NCBI GenBank assembly: GCA_020853635.1
Contig: JADYYN010000046.1
Coordinates: 1-39,560, forward strand
DNA length: 39,560 nucleotides
Origin: Gemmatimonadaceae bacterium
GTDB lineage: Bacteria > Gemmatimonadota > Gemmatimonadetes > Gemmatimonadales > Gemmatimonadaceae
Direction: 5' to 3'
Of the stretch, positions 1 through 9,000 are shown piece after piece (position 1 is the first letter of the stretch; every line of letters begins with the position of its first letter). Under the pieces are notes generated by a model that searched no databases, was not told the origin of the DNA, and saw nothing but the letters and a program-made list of their open reading frames with translations. A program made the position numbers and the translations under genes.

Positions 1-3000
1 GAACGGGCCGTATGAGATCGGTGCGGACGCGAGTCCGGACAGATTCTCCGCCACGACCGACAGATAGAGTTGGCGCGTGTAGTCAAGCGGCATCCCGGTC
101 TGTGTGAACTCTGTGGTGCGCGGGGGCAGCGCGAGCCAGCCATTGGTCTGATACGCTGTGGCGGGCACCGTGTCGAACCGCACGTGATACCGGAGCACTT
201 CCCCCGACTCCGCATCACGCGCGACACCCCAGTGCGCCGACATGCTGGGGTCGGTCGGCGTTGCGAGCCGCGGCTCGGGCACGAGTGCGCTTGCGGCACC
301 CACGAGCGTGCCACCCCACGTCGGCGACGACGGCACACCGCCGCTCACCGCCATGCCCGATCCGACTCCGCCGGCGATGCGGAGGCCTGAGCCACTCGGC
401 GGCGGCGCCGGCATCGCGGGCACGGGTGCGGGGCACGCCGCGCGGAGCGGCATCGACAGCGTAAGGCCGGTCGCCATCGCCACGAAGCCGCCGGACGTCG
501 GCAAGCCGCGCCGCACCGTCGCACCCGACGTCCAGGTCGGAGGCGTGGTGTCTCGCAGCATCATCGCCGACACCGTGCGCGGTCCGCGCAACCCGGCACC
601 GTTCACCGCCTGGGCGATCAGATAGAGCGGCTGGGACGGCGAGACGACCACATCGTCGAACACCACGGTGTTGCGTCCGAGATAGTTCGTCATCGGCCGC
701 ACGTCCGCCGTGTCCGGCCGTGTGCCGAACCCGACCCAGTATTGACTGATGCCGGACTGTGCGTCGTTCGCCGTCCACGAGGCCTCGAACGACGGACGCC
801 CGATCCAGTGCACATTCGCGCGACGGGTGGTCGAGTAGCGCGCCTCGACGCCGGTGATGGTGATGCCCACGGCGGACGGCGGGGAGACGTCAGTGGTGGA
901 CACGGTGGTCGACGTGGTGCTGCCCGTGCTCGTACGCCCTGTGGTGAAGAGCGCTTCGTAGGCCAGTCCGACGGTGCCTTCGAAACCGGCTCCCCCGATC
1001 GCGCCACCGGTGAAGCTGCGTGCCTGACGCGTGGTGCTCAGCGACGGCTGCACGGCGTAGGTCAGCACCACGCCGCGGCGCCCGGCGATGAAGCGTCGGG
1101 TCGGCGCACGAGCCGGGGCGGGCGTGCTCGTCCGCCCACCGAACACGCCGGGCAGTCCCGGAGGCAGCGGCGCGCCCCCGAGTCCGGTGAACGTCCCGAA
1201 GCCGTCCGCACGCGCATCATCGAAGCTGAACGCGAAGACGCCACGCGAATGCGAGCCGAGCCAGGTGATCAGCTGCTCCGAGTAGTGTCCCCGGTTGCGT
1301 GCGATGACGCGCGCGCCCGAGGCCCGCGGCACCACCAGCTCCGCGATGAGCTGCGCGTGACGCCGCTCGATGGCGATGGTGTCCGCGTCCGGATCGAGAC
1401 GCGGCGCACCACGGAGGCGGTACAGGTAGCGCTCATAGGTGTCTGCGAGCGCACCGATCAGGTTGCCCTGCGCGGTCGCGAGATCACGATACGCCTCGGA
1501 GACCTCGGCGTACGCCGCCTCGACCTGCGCCACGCGCGCGCCGCCGGTCGTCCGCTGATCTGCTTCGATCGAGTCGAGCGCAGGCAGCGCCCGACCGAGC
1601 ACCGCGGCGCCGATGTCGTACCACAGATACTCGCCGTACAGATTGGTCTGGGTGATGATGAAGCTCAGCGGCGTCGGTTCCGCGGTCGCGGTGCGGAACT
1701 GCGACGAGATCGTATCCGCACCGAGCAGCGACCCGAGCATGGTCGCACGGTCCTGCCCGAGCGCGCGCACCGCACGGCGGTCGGTGGCACGCAGCGCCGT
1801 CTTGGCGGCGATCGCGCTCCGAATGCCGCTCTCGCGCATCCGCAGGGTATCGAGTTTCGTCGAGACGTAGGTACGGCGTTCGTTCACGGCCTGCACTTGC
1901 CGCGCAAGGAAGAGCTGGGACTGTTGCGTCACCGAGCCGAAGCGTTCGGCGAAGCGCAAGAACGATCCGTTCGCGGTGTCACTCAACACGGCGCGCGAGC
2001 GTGTGAGCAGTTCCTCGATCGCCGCAATGCGCTGCTTCGCCTCGCGCAGCGCGTCCATCGACGCCTGATGCTCCGCACGGGTGCGCTCCGTCAGTTCGCG
2101 AGCCGCGGCGAGGTCCAGCTCGAATCCCATCTCCGTCTGCATCGTGCGCGTCTCGCGACCATACGAATCCGTCCCGGATGGACCGCTGAGTGAATCGAAG
2201 CTGACGCGCCGCACCGGCGACGCCGGCAAGGTGTCGAAGGTCCCGCGGCGGAGGGCGGTGACATCCCCGCGGAGCAGACGCAGCCGATCCTGGACCCGCG
2301 TCCGCTCGAACTCGATCCCGGCGATCGCCGTATCCAGGTCGACCGCAGCATCCGAGGACTGCAGGCGCGGGGCGCTGGCGTCACCGAGGACGTGCTGCGT
2401 GTACCACGGGATGTGATCGTTCAGCGGCGTGGGGCCGAAGTTGTTGCGCGTCTCCGCGTATCCGGTCAACGACGAGACAAAACGCCGGGCATTGGCGTTG
2501 AGCGCATTGAGGCGATCGTATGCGCGCGACAGTTCCTCGGCGCCGTATCGGCGCAGTTCCGGCGCAACGGTGGACGCGTCGGTCACGATGCCGAGCGCCC
2601 GATCGCGCGCCGACTCCATCTCCTCACGCACCGCTTGCGCGCGCGCGATCATCTCGTCCATGGTCGGGTCGGATCCCATGCCACCGGACCAGCCCGCCGG
2701 CTCGGCCTTCGCCCAGATGGTGCCTTCCCATGAGATACCGACGGCGCTCACGCGGAGTCCCGCGGAAGCGTACAACATCCAATCGGGTGCCAAGAGGAAC
2801 GCGCCACGCAGTCGCGCCTCCGCGCTCACGAGTCCGCCGAGCAACTCGAGTCCGACGTAGATCTGGACGAATCCACCCACCTCGCCCAGCGCTTCGCGGT
2901 ACCAAATGGTCGCCTCGAAGCCAGCCGAGATGGTGATGATCCAGATGTCGAACCGTGCGTTGATCGCGAGACTGAACAGGAAGCCGGGGGGCCCCACGAA

Positions 3001-6000
3001 GATGTCGGACTGCGCGGTGATGAAGCCGAGCAGATTGAGGTCCATCCGCCCGTGGATGCCCCAGGCGTCCTCACTATAGATGAAGAAGTTGATCATCAAC
3101 GAACCTGTCACCAGCGGTTCGTAGTTCACACGTATCCAGAACGACCCCTCGGCGAAGGCGTCCCGAAGTCCGATGAGCAGATAGAATCCGCCCGAAAGCT
3201 TCTCCACCCCTTGGTCGAGCAGCGTGGCCGCACCGTAGAGCAGGAACGACTCTGACGTCACCGCGATGAATACCCGGCCTTCGACCACCGACTCCGACAC
3301 GATGGCGATCGCCGCGTAGAACATCACGGCAAAGTCGGCATCACGCGATCCGACCGGTGAACTCTGGATTCGACTGATGGCCGATGAGTCCAGCCCGGCC
3401 ATCCGGTAGGCGTTGGTGATGTCCTCGGCCCTCGGCCGATAGAAGAACCCCGCCCCGAACTCCGTCAACGCCACCGCCGGGAACAGATCGATCCGCGCCG
3501 TGATCGCGATGAACATGCCGACCCGCAGCCCATCACCCGCCGTGATGTTGTTCGACACCATGCCGTACAGGCGTACGCCTACCGCCGGTGTGATCAACAA
3601 TCGCGCCTGTGCGCCCAGCACCATGCCGAAGCCCGTGGCCGTCTCCTGGAATCGGAAGTCGGCCGTGAGCTCGATGATGTTCTGCATGGTGAGACTGGCG
3701 CGCCGGATGATCAGCGTGGTGCCGCCGCTGGTCTCCTTGTAGAACAGGAAACGCTCGACGCTGCCCGCGAAGATCGGGTCGTCCTCCCCACCGATGCTCA
3801 CCGAGCCGGCGAACGAGATCAACTGACTCACCGTCACCGTGATGCTGTCCGACGACGCGCCCCCGTCGGGGTTCGCGAGTGTGAGCGTTGTGTCGCGGTT
3901 GATGAACACGAGGTCGGCCAATCGCACCGCGAGCACATCCGCGATGTTGAGCGACGCCTCGCGCAGCCCGTCTGGCGGGAATGTGATGCCTTGATTGGTG
4001 ATGCCGAACCGCTGGAACTCGATCGAGCCGGTCACCGCCTCGATGTTGAGCGACAAACCGCCACTGATCACCACACCGAACTGTCCGGCCACCGTCGGCG
4101 CCGCGACCTCGGTGAGGCGGATGTTCAAGACCTCGAAGGCGAAGTTGAACTCGCGTGCGAGCGCGTAGTTCTGGAAGAGCACACTCCCATCGAAGCCGAT
4201 GCGCAGACCCGGCAGCACCGTGCCGCCGCTCGTATCACCGATCCGAATATGGTTCTGCGCGCGGTCTTCCTCGTCAGTGCCCAGATACGCGTCGACCACG
4301 GCCTCGATGCCACCGGACCGAGGGTCGGCCACATCGAGCGTCATGCTCAAGTGGCGCACGCGCACCTTGGCGATGCCGAAGTCGATGAACTGCGCGCCGG
4401 TGCAGCACGCCGATTCGTCCGACAGCGCCACCACGCGGAAACTGCCCGACACCGTGCCATCAGGGTTGATGGCGATCGTCGCCCGCTGGCGCGCCTGCAC
4501 CAGAGGCTCCGGCAGCCGCACGCTGGCGGAGATGCGCAACTGCGTGTCGATGATGTTCACCGAGTCGAGCGTGAACACATCTGGTGCGACGATCGGAATG
4601 GAGCGACTGAGCAACGTCGCGCCCGCGATCGACACATTGCCCTGCGACGTGACCGTGAGGCCCCAGAAGCGCGAGGTGTTCTCGTACTCCGCGTCCGGGA
4701 ACAACGTGATCGCGCCGGTCATCGTCGCCGAGAGCACGTTGTCCACGTAGCGGAAACCGAGCGCCGGGAAGTCGGCGCCGCCGCCCACGGAGTCGCGCAG
4801 CACGAACTGCTGGCCGAACAGGTCGAATCGCTGCCCTTCCGCCGGCGTGGCGATGCGCACATCCGGGATGTTGATGCCGCGAGTGCCGATGGAGAGATCG
4901 CGCACCGTGACGCCGAAGTCGCGCGCCAGATCCGGCACGCGGAACGTGCCCGACAGCCGCAGCGTGAACTCGGTGTCATTGGCCGTCACGGCCAGCGCGG
5001 GGACACCCTCGATGCTCGCCGGCGAGAACGTCGCGACGCCCAACGGCAGGTCGCGGCCTTCGAACGCCGCCAGGTCCACGGTGGCTTCGAAGCCCGCCGC
5101 ACCGCCGACACTCGCCGTGAAGAAGATCGCCTCCGGCGTCGGCGCGGCACCGCCACTCGACGCCTCGGAGAACAGGCTCGACCTGAGCGCGCCGGCCAAC
5201 CGCACGCGCGGCACTCCACCTTCCGGGAACTCGGCGCGCACACCGATCACATCGATGCCGAGTTCCGGACTGATGGTGCTGGTCACCACCGGCGTCACGG
5301 AAGGATCGTACGTTGTCGCGAACGTGCCCACCTCGGCCGTGCCGCTGAATCCGCGTTCACTGATGGTGAGTGAATCGAACCGCACCTCGATGTCGCCCAT
5401 CGACGGCGGCAGCGTGACACGCGCGCCGAATCGCAAACCATACGGACCCGACGCCGTGGGACCGTACGCGAGATCGGTGATGTCGATCGGGATGCCGAAG
5501 TTTCGGAGCGGCAGCAGCGACTCCTGTCCCTCAGGCGTGGTCGCCGTGATGCTGCCGCGCACGAACGCGAATGTTCGCGGGTCCACAGTCACGTCGAAGC
5601 GCACTTCGATGGCCGGCGACGGTTCCGTGCCCTGCCGCAGGGCCGGGATCACCAGACGAACACCCTGCCCCGGCCGCGTGCGCAGCGTGAGACCGGTGGG
5701 GCCCGTCTCGGTCTGGACCACCGCCGATCCACCCTCGCGCAGCTGCAGGAACGCCACCGTGGTATCGGGCAGTCCGAGTCGCTCGGGAATCGGCAGCACG
5801 CTGAACACGTCGCCAGGCCAGAAGCCTGTGGAGTCGAGGTGCGCGATGAGATCGGACCCGTTCATGAAGTCCACGCGACCCTGACGCACGCCGAACGGAT
5901 CGAAGCCCAGTGCGAACTGGTTGCGGAACTCCACACTCAGACTATCAAGTGCCTCTTCGCCGATGCGCACCATCGCCCGCGCGGTGCCGCTCACGCGCAA

Positions 6001-9000
6001 GCCGAGCGAATCGATGCCCACGACATCCGGCAGCACCAGCCGGAATCCATCGGTGGTGAGCGGCGGCGCGCCACTCGGCAGCGCACGCCACTGCAACCCA
6101 CCTCCGGCCGCAATGTCGGCGCCGAGCGCGAACGAACTCGTGAACGACGCCGAGCCTGAGCGCACGCGGAAGGTCTGCAGGTCGAGCGCGAACTGATTGA
6201 AGCTCACGCCGATCCGTGCGCCGTCGTCGAGGTTGAGCCCGCCCTCACCGGTGAGTGTGAAGCCGAGTGTATCCAGCCGCGCGCGCGAGACGGAAAACGT
6301 CAGTACCGGATCCTCGGCGGGGAAGCCCAGGCCGAACGGACGCGTGATCTCGATGAAGCCGTCAGTGAGGCGCCCCGCGACGAGGTCCACGGTGAGCGAG
6401 CCACCGGCGACGATGCTATCCGTGCCACCCGGCGGCGGCGGCAGCTTGAGCGTGCCGTCCAAGCCGAACATCGCCTGCTGCGCGCCCGTGCCGCCGAGGT
6501 TGAAGTCGAGCTGCGAGCGCGTGATCTGTACCGAGAGGGGCCCGAGCACGAGCGGGCACTGCGGCACGAGCCCGGTGACCTGACCGCTCACCTGCCCTGC
6601 GCCGGTCACCGTGAGTGGCGCTCCCGGCATGTTGAGCACGCCGCCGGTGGCCGCCGGGCACTGCAGCTCCTCGGGCAGCCGGAAGCGTCCGCCTACGGTG
6701 ACCGACACATCCTGCGCGCCACCCGATTCACCGAGTGTGCCGCCGAGCCGCATGATGTCGATGCCGGCGGTGCCGCCAAGCGGCAGCGGCACCGGTGTGG
6801 CGAGCTCGCGCGGTTCGATGCGTCCGATCACGCGACCGTTGCGATAGCCGGCATCCAACACGGTCACGCGCAGATTCCGCAGCTCGGGCGGCGCCGTCTC
6901 GGGCAGCCCACCGAAGCCGAGCTCGAAGTCGAATCCGAAGCCGAAGTCCGTTGGGAACACACCGCGCGCCCAATCGAACGACAGACGCGACATGCGGAAC
7001 GCGAGCGGACGCACCTGGAAACCGTCGAGATCCACCAGACGCGTGCTCGCCGGGAACTCCGGCACCACGTACTCGGGGATCGTGAGCCCCGTGGGCGTGA
7101 TGAGGATGCCGCGCAGCGCCGGCAGGCGCAGGTCGGCGAGTCCCGGGAACTCGAACCCCGCATCGAGCGAGATCTCGAAGTCCCAGCGGCCGCCGATGTA
7201 CTCGAGGCGCGGCACCGCCAGCCGCTCCAGGCTGAGCGCGAAACCACCCATGTCCATCCGGGTGAGCGGCCCCAGGTCCGGCAGCACCACGTCGCCGATG
7301 CGTACCCCTTCGTCGCTCACCTGCACTCGTGCTGTCGCGCGTGTGGGCGCGCCACCCGCGAGCGCCATCTCCACGCCGCCCGCCAGCGCAAGGTCGAACA
7401 TCACGCGACCGGCCGGGAAGTTCACATCGAAGCTGCCGCTGATGGTATCGACTGCGAGCGCGATGCGATCACTGCCGCTCACCAACGGGATGCGTTCATT
7501 GAGCGGGAGCAGCACACTGCCCGCGAGCGATCCACCGGCGTCGAGGATGAGCTGCGCGGAGCCCGGCGCGCCGCGCGCCCCGCCGAACAGCGGAATGCGG
7601 CCGGCGAGTGTGACGCGCGTGGGCCCGCCACTCGGTCCCGGTGCGATCGCGAACGAATCGGCCGCGAACGGAATGCCGAGCGACGAGAGATCGAAGGCCG
7701 CTCGTGACGCCTCCGGGATGCGTAGGTCGAGCCGACCGCTGCGCAACCCCTCAAGCAGGCCGTCGAAGGTGAGATCGAAGTTGACGTCCACCTGCGGCGC
7801 GGTCGCGCGACCGCCCTGCAACGCCGGGAACACGAGCCCGACCGGCTGTCCCGGACGCGTGCGCACACGCAACCCGCCCTCGCTCACCGTCTCGACATCC
7901 ACGAGCAACGAGTTGTCGACCGGATTGCGCACCTGCAGGAAGGCAACGCTGGTGTTGGGCAGCGGCAGCTGCGCTGGCAGCAACCCCATGCCGATCACCG
8001 CGAGGTTCGGATGGAACCCGTTGCGATCGATCGTCGCGACGATCTGATCGCGCAGCCGGAGGTCGAGCCGCCCCTGCGTCACCGCGAACCGCTGCAGGTC
8101 CACACCGAAGTCGTCGCTGAAGTTCGACGCGAGTGACTCGAACGTGCGGCCATCAAAGATGAGTCGCGCGTCACCGGTGCCCGCCGCGCGGAAGCCCGCG
8201 CGGTCGAGGATGATCGACTCCGGCAGATCCACGCGCAGACCGACGGTGAGCCCGAGTTCGGATCCGCGTGCCACGGCGCGCCAGGCGAGTCCGCTATCAT
8301 TGATGCCCACTTCGAATCCGAACGGCGCGTCGAACCGCGCCTCACCCGCCAGCACCTGCATGGTGCGCGGGTCGAGCGTCAATCCATTGAACGTCGTCGC
8401 GATGGGCGGGGCGCCGGGCAACACCAACTGATTGCGCCCGTCGATGGTGATGCCGAGTGTATCAAGCGTCACCCGCGACAGCTCGAACGAGAGCACCGGG
8501 TTCTCGCGCGGCAGGTCCAGCCGCAGCGGGCCAGTGAATGTGAGCGAGCCTTCGGTGAGCCGCTGGTTCACGAGGTCCACGCCGATCCGCCCCGTTCCGC
8601 GCACCGGCGTCGTGGCAATAGAGAACGTCGCCTCCGCTTCGGCACGCAGGATCATCACCTGCGGCCCGTCGGCCGTCTCGCCGAGATCGAGCGAGGCATC
8701 ACGCATCTGCACCTGCACCGCCGCGAGATCGATCGGACACGGCGGTGCGAGGCCGCTCACCCGACCGAACACGCGCCCGTTGGGGCCGAAGCGCAGCGCC
8801 GCGCTCCCCAGCGTCATACGCGGCGAGCCGTCGCAGCTCAGCGCGGGCGGCAACACGATGGCGCCGTTCGCTTCGGGCAGCGAATCCAGCGTGACCGTCG
8901 GCCCCGAGATGCCGATCGCCAGTGCACCGCCCAGTCGCGTGAGCTCGAAGCCCGCGGGTCCGAGCGGGAACACACACGTACCGCTCGCGAAGTCGCGCGG

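Noticed and set aside
742..2193. Long plus-strand frames opposite the giant exported protein (also around 3991-5373, 8432-9760 and 9424-10860)
   Set aside because: Arg/Ala/Gly-rich shadow translations caused by high GC; the minus frame gives continuous, domain-like sequence with a signal peptide and repeats.
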